Virus record (IMG/VR): IMGVR_UViG_3300024500_000046 | Coordinates: 1 to 43,522 of that record | Reading direction: 5' to 3' (one strand) | Length of the DNA: 43,522 bases | From: a virus | Shown: positions 15,592 to 23,899 of the stretch, piece by piece | Numbering within the stretch: the first letter of the stretch is position 1 | Layout: each line of letters opens with the position of its first letter | Translations under genes and position numbers: made by a program | The notes under the pieces: generated by a model | What the model was told of the DNA's origin: nothing | Seen by the model: only the letters and a program-made list of their open reading frames with translations | Database searches by the model: none

Positions 15592-15633
15592 AGTCACCCG
15601 TGACTTGCTTCTCCGCCCCGCAGTGCTTACCAT
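15592..15633 (+). promoter_or_regulatory. Promoter with strong operator overlapping -35
   Basis: AGTCACCCGTGACTT (15592-15606) is the most symmetrical copy (7-bp arms from 15591). It overlaps TTGCTT (15605-15610), with a 17-base spacer to TACCAT (15628-15633). It drives the AAA ATPase. Confidence 0.55.
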
Positions 15634-15690
15634 ACAAACATCGCAAATTTTTGTAACCCGTTGATTTTCAACACCCTCTAGGAGAGTCTC

Positions 15691-16881
15691 ATGTCTGACG
15701 CCAAAATCACCTGCTCCATTTGTGGAGCTCAGGTTCACGCCATCCAGCTGCACCTGCGTGACGCCCACCCCGAACTGACCATCGAGGCGTATGCCGAGAA
15801 GTACCCTCACGCACCGCTGCTGTCGGAGCTCGCCAAGCGCAAGCTCGCCGAAAAGCAAGCTGAGCGCGCCGCAACTGGCGAGGAAACCAAGGTCGCAATG
15901 GCCACCGAGCCGGAAGCTGCTGCCGCGTCTGCCCTGATCCCGAAGGGCGGCGTCATCAAGAAGGCGTTCAACGAGCTGTTCAACCTGGGTCGCGTCAAGG
16001 CCGCGCTCAACTCGCGTGGCGAACCGATCCCGATCAGCACTGTCGCCAACCACGAGTGGAGCGACTATGTGCCCGCCATTTCGGACAACTATGTCTACGA
16101 CATTGACGAACTCAAGGACGTGGTCCTGGCCATCGAAATGAAGATTCCGTGCTACGTCTGGGGCCACAAGGGTGCCGGCAAGACGGAGCTCTTCGAGCAG
16201 ATCGCCGCACGGACCAACCGCCCGATGATTCGCGTCCAGCACACGGTCAACACGGAAGAGTCGCACATCGTCGGTCAGTGGACGGTCAAGGGCGGTCAGA
16301 CCGTCTTCGAACTCGGACCGCTGCCGATGGCGATGCAAAACGGCTGGATGTACGTCGCCGACGAATACGACTTCGCGCTGCCGTCCGTGCTGTCGGTCTA
16401 TCAGGCTGTCCTCGAGGGTAAGTCACTGATGATTAAGGAGGCTGACGCCGAGAACCGCATCATCAAGCCGCACCCGAACTTCCGCTTCTGCGCGACCGGC
16501 AACACCAACGGCTCGGGCGACGAGACGGGTCTGTACCAGGGCACCAACCTGCAGAACTCCGCCAACTACGACCGCTTCGGCATGGTCATCCACAAGAAGT
16601 ACATGAAGAAGACCGCCGAGAGCCAGATTCTTCAGAACCAAGTGGGTCTGAACAAGGAGGACGCCGACAAGCTGGTCGAGTTCGCCACGCTGGTGCGTGA
16701 TGCGTATGACGGCGCCAAGATCAGCGATGTGATTTCGCCGCGTACGTTGATCTACGCCGCACGAATCGGTCTGATGCGCGCCTCGTTCCGCAAGGGCGTC
16801 ACGCTGGCGTTCACCAACAAGCTGTCCAAAGTCGATCGCGAGGTCGTCGATGGCCTGGCTCAACGCATCTTCGGCGCCTGA
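15691..16881 (+). CDS. MoxR/CobS-like AAA+ ATPase
   Basis: A 396-residue AAA+ protein. The N-terminus has a zinc-finger-like motif (CSICGAQVHAIQLHLRDAHP) of the kind found in CobS. Walker A is GHKGAGKTEL (from residue 158), Walker B VADEYDFA, and sensor 1 CATGNTN follows. It would form a ring that works with the VWA protein encoded just upstream, as CobS works with CobT in cobalt insertion into B12 precursors. No CobN is present in the window, so true cobaltochelatase activity is doubtful. AGGAG precedes the ATG. Confidence 0.85.
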   Translation: MSDAKITCSICGAQVHAIQLHLRDAHPELTIEAYAEKYPHAPLLSELAKRKLAEKQAERAATGEETKVAMATEPEAAAASALIPKGGVIKKAFNELFNLGRVKAALNSRGEPIPISTVANHEWSDYVPAISDNYVYDIDELKDVVLAIEMKIPCYVWGHKGAGKTELFEQIAARTNRPMIRVQHTVNTEESHIVGQWTVKGGQTVFELGPLPMAMQNGWMYVADEYDFALPSVLSVYQAVLEGKSLMIKEADAENRIIKPHPNFRFCATGNTNGSGDETGLYQGTNLQNSANYDRFGMVIHKKYMKKTAESQILQNQVGLNKEDADKLVEFATLVRDAYDGAKISDVISPRTLIYAARIGLMRASFRKGVTLAFTNKLSKVDREVVDGLAQRIFGA

Positions 16882-16885
16882 TCGA

Positions 16886-17536
16886 ATGAACAAGGCCGAT
16901 TTCTACAAGGCCAATGTCGGGTTGGTCCACAGCGTCTCGAGGAAGGGCTACACCCGGCTCCTCGCGGCGCGTGTGACCATCGACTATGAGGACGTGTTTC
17001 AGGAGATGAGCGTGGTCTTTCTGAAGGCATGCGACGGGTTCGATGAGTCCAGAGGATTCAAGTTCTCCACGTACTACTTCATGGCTGCGTACAACCGGCT
17101 CAACAGCTGGGCTCAGGCTCTGATCGACGACCGGATGCGATACACGTCCATCGACGACATGAACAGCGCCGGCGAGGATGACTACAACCTCGAGGAAGTG
17201 CTCTGGCAGGACTACGACACGCCCGAAGGGCACTACGCAGTCGGCCAGATGATCGAGCACATCGCCAAGTCGCTGTCGCCACTGGCGTCGCTCATTCTCA
17301 CCTGGACCATCAGCCCTCCAAAGGAGGTGGTCAGTGAGATTGAGAAGGCACGCATCAACGCCGAGTTCGGTCGGTCACTCGGCTACAACACGCGCAACAT
17401 GGTCCAGCTTTCGCCGCGCTACGTCGCCAACTTCGTGCGAATGATTTCGGACGCCAGTCAGTACGAAATCAACACCGCGCTGAAGGAGATCGACAAGCTC
17501 AAGTATTCGGATTTGAAGCAGTTCGTAGGAGCCTGA
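16886..17536 (+). CDS. Sigma70-region-2-like sigma factor (gp55-like)
   Basis: A 216-residue protein. Residues about 10-75 match sigma70 region 2: TIDYEDVFQEMSVVFLKACD, then FDESRGFKFSTYYFMAAYNR, the core-binding and -10 recognition helices. The rest shows no clear region 4, as in the T4 late sigma factor gp55, which needs partner proteins. It probably redirects host RNA polymerase to late promoters, acting with host core enzyme (inference). The start five bases after the AAA stop has no strong ribosome site. It is followed by a Cys-rich protein with AGGAG. Confidence 0.78.
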   Translation: MNKADFYKANVGLVHSVSRKGYTRLLAARVTIDYEDVFQEMSVVFLKACDGFDESRGFKFSTYYFMAAYNRLNSWAQALIDDRMRYTSIDDMNSAGEDDYNLEEVLWQDYDTPEGHYAVGQMIEHIAKSLSPLASLILTWTISPPKEVVSEIEKARINAEFGRSLGYNTRNMVQLSPRYVANFVRMISDASQYEINTALKEIDKLKYSDLKQFVGA

Positions 17537-17537
17537 C

Positions 17538-18245
17538 ATGGAATCCACTGACACCCACATCAACGCATCCGCCCCAGGGTGCTACGCCGCGCCGAGCGTG
17601 TTCAGCCACGACTCGCAGGTTTGCCAGGCGTGTCCGGCGTTCGACGCATGTTCGGTCGCCTGTATGCAGACGCTGCAGGCACTGCGCGACAAGATCAACA
17701 TCGAGGACATTCTGGCCAAGCACAGAATGGCCAAGTCGGTGACGATCGAGCGAGCCAAGCCTCAAGATGACCCGCCAAAGATCGACATGTCGAAGTTTTT
17801 GCCTTCGATCAAGAAGCCGCAGGAGAAGGTCGAGCGCAAGGTCGAGCGCGAGCCTCGAGCCGAGCATGCGGTGCCCGAGCATCACAAGGCGATCGTTGAC
17901 GGCATTCTCAGCAAGAAGCCGCGTGAGTTGGCAACCAAGTGGTGCAAGCACGGCATGGTCGAGAAGATGAAGACAGACCTTGCTGCCGGCACCAACCCGT
18001 TCGCTTCACAAGCTCGCCAAAACTTCGAGTCGGTGACGTGTGACCTGTTGCTCAAAGGCACGCTCACAAAGCAGACGCTGAAGAAAGCGTTCATGGCCAA
18101 CCTCGGCTCTAAGGAGCCCTGGGATGAGCGCACCGCCGCCTCTCACGTCAACATCATCTTGCCTGCACTGGTGGCATTCGACATTGCCATCGAAACAGCC
18201 GAAGGGGTTTCGCTGCACCCTAGTCTGGTGCGCGATAATGTATGA
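17538..18245 (+). CDS. Cys-rich N-terminal protein, 235 aa
   Basis: Five cysteines (15, 29, 32, 38 and 42; VCQACPAFDACSVAC) form a compact cluster that could hold a zinc or Fe-S centre. A charged linker (about 75-110, KVERKVEREPRAEH) leads to a helical C-terminal half. The start is one base after the sigma-factor stop codon, with GGAG 7 bases upstream. Its place directly after the sigma factor suggests a possible partner in transcription switching, which is inference only. No family recognised. Confidence 0.7.
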   Translation: MESTDTHINASAPGCYAAPSVFSHDSQVCQACPAFDACSVACMQTLQALRDKINIEDILAKHRMAKSVTIERAKPQDDPPKIDMSKFLPSIKKPQEKVERKVEREPRAEHAVPEHHKAIVDGILSKKPRELATKWCKHGMVEKMKTDLAAGTNPFASQARQNFESVTCDLLLKGTLTKQTLKKAFMANLGSKEPWDERTAASHVNIILPALVAFDIAIETAEGVSLHPSLVRDNV

Positions 18246-18510
18246 GTACCGCACACAGACGCACTACGGACCGTCGCCACCTGAAATTCTGACGCCGCCT
18301 GTTTCTGGGTTCAGGCTTCGGGACATCAAGTGTGTGACGACGAGCGAAAGCCACAGTCACTCGATCAACGATCGCGCCAGCTCGATCTACGGACCCAGCG
18401 GCCTGAGTTCATCGGTCATTATTCCGTTTACGACCAACGTCAATGTGGGCAAGGGTTTGCAGTGGATTGTTATCTGGGAGCGTTACGTTCCAGAACAGGA
18501 GAATGAATGA
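18238..18510 (+). CDS. Hypothetical protein, 90 aa
   Basis: Small beta-rich, Ser/Thr-rich protein with no known domain (MYEYRTQTHYGP start). It overlaps the upstream stop by 8 bases and its own stop overlaps the DNA polymerase ATG (ATGA). Function unknown. Confidence 0.6.
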   Translation: MYEYRTQTHYGPSPPEILTPPVSGFRLRDIKCVTTSESHSHSINDRASSIYGPSGLSSSVIIPFTTNVNVGKGLQWIVIWERYVPEQENE

Positions 18511-21500
18511 ATTTGAATCACATGCTGGCCGCGAGGTCAGATTTCTCCATCAGCGAGTCGATGCTCCAGATCGAGCATCTGGTGGCTGATGCGAAGGAGA
18601 AGGGCTACGAGTCCGTCACCTTGATGGATACCATGTCGCTGCACGGCATGGTGGACTTCATCAATCGAGCGAAGAAGGCGGGCATCAAGCCCGTGATCGG
18701 TTGCCGAATCCGTGTCGTCGAAGACCCGACCTACCGCAAGCCGAGCAAGGCATCGGGCGAGCGCGAAAAGCCGAACCCCATGTTCATGCTGAAGGTGTAT
18801 GTCACGGCTGACAAAGGCATCACTTCGCTGCTCAAACTGCTGTCCAAAGCGTACAGCGAGGACTACTTCTACTACCACGCCAGGGTAGGGCTCAAGGAAG
18901 TGCTGGAGCTCGAGGATGTGGTCGTCTCGACTGGCGACCTGTTCAACCTGTACCACCTGCCGAACCACGACGAAATCATCAAGGCGCTGCAGGACCGCTT
19001 CGGCGTCAAAGGCGTCTACTCGGAGCTCACGCCGATCAACACGCCGCTCTTCGACACGCTGAACAGCAAGGCGCTGGAGGCGGCTCGTCACCTGGCGATG
19101 CCACCCCTGGTCACGTATCCGACCTTCTACCGCAACGCGGACGCAGCAGATTCGCTGGAGGTGCTCAAGTGCATCACCACGAACACCAAGATGGACGTGG
19201 CGTATCGGTCCGTGCAGTACGTGAAGGACTTCTTCATTCACGAGCCCACTCACCTTGTCGAGCGGGTCAAGAAGGCGGCAGGGCGGGTCAACACCTACAA
19301 TGGCGTGGCGTCACCGCAGCTGTGGGTCGAGGGCCTGGCCAACATCGACCAGTTGGTCGGACGATGCACCTACGAATGGAAGAAGCAGCCGGTGTCGCTG
19401 CCCAAGATGGCCGACAACGAGTTCGTGGCCCTGGGTAAGAAGTGCGTCGAGGGCTGGAGGCGTCGCTTCTCCGACGAGGTGCTTGGGCACAGGCCCACAC
19501 CGGCCGAAATGAAGGTCTACCAGGACCGCCTTGCGTATGAAATGGCCGTTCTCAAGAAGATGGGCTTCGCGGGCTACTTCCTTCTGGTGGAAGACCTCGT
19601 CGTCTGGGCGAAGAACAACGGCATCATCGTTGGCCCCGGTCGCGGTTCTGTCGGCGGCTCGCTCGTTGCGTACCTGATCGGCATCACGGACGTGGACCCG
19701 ATTCGGTTCAACCTCCTCTTCGAGCGTTTCATCAACCCCGAACGTCTCGACTTGCCTGACGCTGACCTGGACTTCATGTCGTCCAAGCGTCATCTGGTGA
19801 TCGAGTACCTGACCGCCAAGTACGGTGCTGACCGTGTCGCAGGCATCAGCAATTATTCGACGCTTGCGAGCGCCAGTGCGCTTCGTGACACTGGTCGCAT
19901 GTACGGTCTCAATGGCATTGAACTGACCGCTACCAAGCTCGTGCCTAAAGAGCATGGTCAGTCGTTCACGTTGACCGAAGCAGCGAAGGCGGTGCCCGAG
20001 ATCGACAAGTTCAAGGACGAGCACGCTGAAATCTGGAAGCACGCCCTGAATCTCGAAGGTGCGATGCGTGCCTTCGGGCGTCACGCAGCCGGTGTTGTCG
20101 TTGCTGGCGAGCCGCTGGTCAACCGCGCCGTGATCGAGACGCGGTCGGATGCGCCGGTCGTCAACTGGGACAAGCGGATCGTCGAAGACTGGGGCCTGGT
20201 CAAGATGGATATTCTGGGCCTGTCCACGCTCGATGTGCTGGAGATTGCGAAGGGCTACATCAAGGACAGGCATGGCACCGAGGTCGATTACCTGAAGCTG
20301 CCCTTCGAGGAGAGCAAGGTCATGGACGCCTTCGGTAAGGGCGAGACAACCGGCGTCTTCCAGTTCGAGTCGCCAGGGATGCGAAAGCTCCTTCGTGACC
20401 TGGCGGTGGGCGGGCAGTTGACCTTCGAGGACATTACTGCCGCAACCGCCCTGTACCGACCGGGTCCGATGGACTCGGGCCTGCTCGATGACTACGTGGC
20501 CATCAAGCAAGGCATCAGAGAGCCGAGCTACGACCACCCGAACATGAAGGCGGCCCTCGAGGCAACCTTCGGCGTGATCGTCTATCAGGAACAGGTCATG
20601 CAAGTCGCCGTCGATCTGGCGGGCTTCACCAGAGCGGAAGCCGACCATCTGCGAAAAGCGATGGGCAAGAAAGACAAAGACAAGATGGCGGAGATGCGCG
20701 AGAAGTGGGTCGAGGGCTGCAAAGCCACGTCTTCACTGGATGACCGCACCGCAGGAGCAATCTTCGACAAGATCGAGGCATTCGCGGGCTACGGTTTCAA
20801 CCGTTCGCACGCCGTCGAATACTCCATCATCAGCTACTGGACGATGTGGCTGCGAGTGCATTACCCCGCCGAATACTTCGCCGCCTGCATGTCGATCGTG
20901 GATGAGGAGAAGCTCCCCGGTCTGGTCAAGGATGCGCGAGAGGCCGGCATCGAGGTCTTCCCGCCTGACATCAACACGTCCACGCATCGCTACACCATTC
21001 CGAACGACAAGACGATCCTGGCGCCCTTCTCGTCGGTCAAGGGCATCTCCGAGAACACCGCCCAGCGGATCGTGGAGCTGCGTGAGCGCAACCGTGGCTG
21101 GAAGGTCATCAAGATCAAGAAGAAGCGCGATGGCACGACCGAGGAGGTTTGGGGCGAGGACGACACCGCCGCTGTCAAGGGTCACTTCTCCACCAAGGAG
21201 GAGTTCATGATGGCCGCAAGTCAACCTGGCTCGAAGGTGAATGCTCGGGTCGTCGAGAATCTGGAGAAGGTTGGTGCGTTCGCGCTCATCGACCCGTCCG
21301 CACCGTCTGCCAAGCACTTCAGCCGCCGCAAGGATCAGATGGAGCTGATGCCTGGGCTCGTCATCGACGCCGTCAAGGCCGACAGAACCACCGACCTCGC
21401 GGACAAGTTCCTTCGGGCGAAGGTGATTCATCTGATTCAGGACTACAAGAAGTGCGATGGCTGCGACCTGAAAGAAAGCCCGCACCCGACCGTTCGCGCC

Positions 21501-21959
21501 AAGTCCACCGTCAAGTTCATGGTCGTGTCCGACTGCCCGACCTGGCAAGAGGAGAAGAAAGACAAGCTGCTGGAGGGCGATGCGGCTCTCTACGTCAAGG
21601 AGTCGATTCTCAAGGCAGGGCTGTCGGTCGCCGACGGCTACTACACGACACTGGTGAAGGCCAAGAAGAGCGACAAGTTCCTCTCGAACGCTCAGATCAA
21701 CGGCTGCAGCAAGTTCCTCGACCGCGAGCTGGAGCTCATCAAGCCCGCCGTCATCGTCGCGCTCGGCTCGGCGACTATCAAGCGGTTCGTGCCTGGGTTG
21801 AAGGGCGGTGCGTCGGAGATGGTCGGTAAGGCGATCTACGATCCGACTCTGGACGCCACCATCGTCTGCGGCATCAACGCGCAACAGATCGGGTTCGACC
21901 CCGACAAGCAAGAAGTTCTGGACGCAGTGTTTGCACAAGTTGCCGACATTCTGTCCTGA
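18507..21959 (+). CDS. dnaE: DNA polymerase III alpha subunit with C-terminal UDG-like domain
   Basis: A 1150-residue replicative polymerase of bacterial DnaE type. The N-terminal PHP domain is degenerate: the HxH metal motif is absent (LAARSDFSISES) and the later Asp-His motif reads LMDTMS. The palm carries GPGRGSVGGSLVAY, the catalytic PDADLDF, and VKMDILGLSTL with the third acidic residue; GRHAAGVVVAG and RPGPMDSG also match. Instead of the OB-fold and tau-binding end there is a separate domain from about 975: KKCDGCDL (Cys983 and Cys986), FMVVSDCP, YYTTLVKAKKS, INGCSKFL and VIVALGSATIK, matching the uracil-DNA glycosylase family 4/5 fold. The third cluster cysteine (NVVKC in the family) is Ala here and the HPS-type motif is missing, so catalysis is doubtful. 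The ATG overlaps the previous stop. Confidence 0.9.
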   Translation: MNLNHMLAARSDFSISESMLQIEHLVADAKEKGYESVTLMDTMSLHGMVDFINRAKKAGIKPVIGCRIRVVEDPTYRKPSKASGEREKPNPMFMLKVYVTADKGITSLLKLLSKAYSEDYFYYHARVGLKEVLELEDVVVSTGDLFNLYHLPNHDEIIKALQDRFGVKGVYSELTPINTPLFDTLNSKALEAARHLAMPPLVTYPTFYRNADAADSLEVLKCITTNTKMDVAYRSVQYVKDFFIHEPTHLVERVKKAAGRVNTYNGVASPQLWVEGLANIDQLVGRCTYEWKKQPVSLPKMADNEFVALGKKCVEGWRRRFSDEVLGHRPTPAEMKVYQDRLAYEMAVLKKMGFAGYFLLVEDLVVWAKNNGIIVGPGRGSVGGSLVAYLIGITDVDPIRFNLLFERFINPERLDLPDADLDFMSSKRHLVIEYLTAKYGADRVAGISNYSTLASASALRDTGRMYGLNGIELTATKLVPKEHGQSFTLTEAAKAVPEIDKFKDEHAEIWKHALNLEGAMRAFGRHAAGVVVAGEPLVNRAVIETRSDAPVVNWDKRIVEDWGLVKMDILGLSTLDVLEIAKGYIKDRHGTEVDYLKLPFEESKVMDAFGKGETTGVFQFESPGMRKLLRDLAVGGQLTFEDITAATALYRPGPMDSGLLDDYVAIKQGIREPSYDHPNMKAALEATFGVIVYQEQVMQVAVDLAGFTRAEADHLRKAMGKKDKDKMAEMREKWVEGCKATSSLDDRTAGAIFDKIEAFAGYGFNRSHAVEYSIISYWTMWLRVHYPAEYFAACMSIVDEEKLPGLVKDAREAGIEVFPPDINTSTHRYTIPNDKTILAPFSSVKGISENTAQRIVELRERNRGWKVIKIKKKRDGTTEEVWGEDDTAAVKGHFSTKEEFMMAASQPGSKVNARVVENLEKVGAFALIDPSAPSAKHFSRRKDQMELMPGLVIDAVKADRTTDLADKFLRAKVIHLIQDYKKCDGCDLKESPHPTVRAKSTVKFMVVSDCPTWQEEKKDKLLEGDAALYVKESILKAGLSVADGYYTTLVKAKKSDKFLSNAQINGCSKFLDRELELIKPAVIVALGSATIKRFVPGLKGGASEMVGKAIYDPTLDATIVCGINAQQIGFDPDKQEVLDAVFAQVADILS

Positions 21960-21965
21960 CGTATA

Positions 21966-22007
21966 AGTCATAAATGACTTCAAAACCCTAAGACTTGACG
22001 CTAACAT
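21966..22007 (+). promoter_or_regulatory. Promoter with operator upstream
   Basis: AGTCATAAATGACTT (21966-21980) ends in TTCAAA (21979-21984), then 17 bases to TAACAT (22002-22007). The layout matches the promoter at 15592. Confidence 0.55.
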
Positions 22008-22042
22008 CAAACCGTCAACCTATCGACACACTGGAGAATCAC

Positions 22043-22930
22043 ATGGCCAATCCCGAAATTGCATTCGACGATGCGGAAATCACCGCGCTGCTGGAGGAGC
22101 TCGAAGCCGAGCAGACCAAGATGGCGAGACCAGGCGGCGGTCCCGTGCCTGCACCCGCACCCAAGCCCGTCGCACCACCTCCCATTGTGGAGCCCACACC
22201 CGAGCCGGAACCCGAGCCTGAGCCCGAGCCCGTACCTGTCAAAGAACCGACACCCGAGCCAGCGCTGGTCAAGAAGGCCAAAGAAGTGGCTGCTGCGGTC
22301 GCTGACGTGAAAGAGGCCCAGGAGCTCACCGCAGCCGCAATCGACGCCGTCGCTGCCGAGATCGAAGCGATCAAGCCGGCTCCAGAACCTGACCTGGACC
22401 CGCCCGCAGACGTGCCTACCACCGGCAATGCGGCGAAGCTCAACTTCTACGTGGATGTGAACCAGTTCAACCGCGACACCAAGCTCACCGAAGCCACACT
22501 GGATCAGGCAATGATGGAGCAGGCGGGTCTTCGTGCGTACTACGGTTCGCAGGCGGCTCAGGCTGAAGCTCAGCACGCCCGTCTGAAGGTGCGCTTCGAT
22601 GTGCTGGAGGCCAAGCTCTACGACGAGCACCGCAAGGCGCTTGCCGCAGGTGGCGAGAAAGTGACCGAGAAGATGGTCGAGAACGCCGTCAAGCTCGATC
22701 CGCGCTGGGCGAAGGCCAAGAACACGCTGGTGGAAGCCGAGACGATCGCCTCCATCAACAAGTCGCTCGTCATCAGTCTGGCCGATCGCCGCGACATGAT
22801 GATCCAGCTGGGTGCCGATCGTCGCGAGGAGTTCAAGGGCGGGGTTCGAATCCTGGCCGAACAGAACGAGCGCGACTCCCTGGCGGCCCGTGCGAAGGAC
22901 GCTTTCAAGAACGGGCGGGGCGTCCAATAA
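22043..22930 (+). CDS. Pro/Glu-repeat protein, possible recombination mediator (UvsY-like)
   Basis: A 295-residue protein. Residues about 38-75 are a Pro-Glu-rich tandem repeat, followed by an Ala/Glu linker and a helical C-terminal domain (about 140-295) with charged coiled-coil stretches. Its position directly before SSB, 5' nuclease and UvsX/RecA is where a recombination mediator would fit, and the helical domain loosely resembles UvsY, which loads UvsX onto SSB-coated DNA. The match is by layout, not by a diagnostic motif. GGAG precedes the ATG. Confidence 0.5.
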   Translation: MANPEIAFDDAEITALLEELEAEQTKMARPGGGPVPAPAPKPVAPPPIVEPTPEPEPEPEPEPVPVKEPTPEPALVKKAKEVAAAVADVKEAQELTAAAIDAVAAEIEAIKPAPEPDLDPPADVPTTGNAAKLNFYVDVNQFNRDTKLTEATLDQAMMEQAGLRAYYGSQAAQAEAQHARLKVRFDVLEAKLYDEHRKALAAGGEKVTEKMVENAVKLDPRWAKAKNTLVEAETIASINKSLVISLADRRDMMIQLGADRREEFKGGVRILAEQNERDSLAARAKDAFKNGRGVQ

Positions 22931-22956
22931 AGATTGTGGTTTGCCGCAGATGGCGA

Positions 22957-22976
22957 AGTCAGCGGTGAGCTATAAT
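22957..22976 (+). promoter_or_regulatory. Operator and TATAAT for SSB
   Basis: AGTCAGCGGTGAG (22957-22969) ends one base before a consensus TATAAT (22971-22976), the same arrangement as at 3792-3811. Confidence 0.6.
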
Positions 22977-23041
22977 GCAGGTGTCGATGCACAAACCCGT
23001 GATCGGCACCAACCTTCAACTCTCATAGGAACCAACTGAAA

Positions 23042-23836
23042 ATGGATACCGCAAAACTCCTCGAACTGATGAAACAGAAAAAGGCTGCTCTGAAGTCGAA
23101 AGACAAGACGATCAAGCCGCAACCCGGTGCCAACCGCTACGTGCTGCTCCCTGGCTGGCGCAAAGGCGAAGAGCATGTCTGGTATCACGAGTTCGGCCAG
23201 CACTACATCAAGAACGCTGCTGGTGAAATCCAGGCCGTCTACCCCTGCAACGAAGCGATCTACGGCAAGCCCTGCCCGATCTGTGACGGTCTGAACCGCG
23301 CTCAACACGCTGCCTCCGACGACGAAACCATCGAACTGCTCAAGCAGGCGAAGGCGGGTCGCTCGTACCTGATGAACGTGCTGGCGCTGGACAGCGAAGA
23401 CCCCAAGACCCCTCAGATTCTGGAAGTTCGCACCACCGTGTTCGGCGGTCTGGTCGATGCCGTCGAAGAGTGGGCTGCGTCCATCTTCGATCCCGAAGGT
23501 GCCCAGATCATCACGATCAACCGCGAAGGCAAGGGCCTGAACACCAAGTACAGCGTTCAAGTGTCGCCCAAGAAAGTCGCGGTGCCGAAGGACTCGCTCA
23601 CCAAGCTGCACAACCTGGACGAGTACGTTCAGATGGAAAGCGAAGAGCAAAAGCGCAAGGCGCTGTCGGCGATCAACAACGTCGCTGGCATCCTGGGCTC
23701 GGATCGTCCCACCACCTCGCGTCCGGCTCTGGCTCACGACGAGCTGGTCGAGGATGCACCGGCCCCTGCAGCCGCCCGCAAGCCCGCTCCGGCGATGACC
23801 GACGAGCTGGACGATCTGCTCGGCGATCTGACCTAA
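23042..23836 (+). CDS. Single-stranded DNA-binding protein, gp32-like
   Basis: A 264-residue protein fitting the T4 gp32 plan. The basic N-terminus (KQKKAALKSKDKTIK) can mediate cooperativity. The core has a zinc-binding cluster (YPCNEAIYGKPCPICDG). A Pro/Ala linker leads to the acidic tail DELDDLLGDLT that recruits replication partners in the family. It coats single-stranded DNA at the fork and during recombination. AGGA lies 11 bases before the ATG. It is followed by a hairpin and the 5' nuclease and RecA genes. Confidence 0.82.
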   Translation: MDTAKLLELMKQKKAALKSKDKTIKPQPGANRYVLLPGWRKGEEHVWYHEFGQHYIKNAAGEIQAVYPCNEAIYGKPCPICDGLNRAQHAASDDETIELLKQAKAGRSYLMNVLALDSEDPKTPQILEVRTTVFGGLVDAVEEWAASIFDPEGAQIITINREGKGLNTKYSVQVSPKKVAVPKDSLTKLHNLDEYVQMESEEQKRKALSAINNVAGILGSDRPTTSRPALAHDELVEDAPAPAAARKPAPAMTDELDDLLGDLT

Positions 23837-23849
23837 CTCACCAGTGAGG
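23836..23849 (+). promoter_or_regulatory. Variant operator at the SSB stop
   Basis: ACTCACCAGTGAGG keeps the N4 spacing and near-perfect symmetry but has C for G in the left arm. No -10 box follows within the usual distance. Confidence 0.3.
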
Positions 23850-23857
23850 AATGTTCT

Positions 23858-23885
23858 CAATCTGGGTACGTTCGTACCCAGATTG
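23858..23885 (+). terminator. 12-bp hairpin between SSB and 5' nuclease
   Basis: CAATCTGGGTAC pairs perfectly with GTACCCAGATTG around a GTTC loop. It lacks a clean T-run (GGAACGCTTT follows), so it may attenuate or protect the SSB mRNA rather than stop all transcription. Confidence 0.6.
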
Positions 23886-23899
23886 GGAACGCTTTCCCT

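Noticed and set aside
15691-16881. True CobS cobaltochelatase
   Set aside because: No CobN subunit is visible and MoxR-VWA pairs have many clients, so I call it CobS-like only.
22185-22262. Repeat array in the Pro-Glu region as an origin (iterons)
   Set aside because: The period matches in-frame Pro-Glu codons and it lies within a coding gene.
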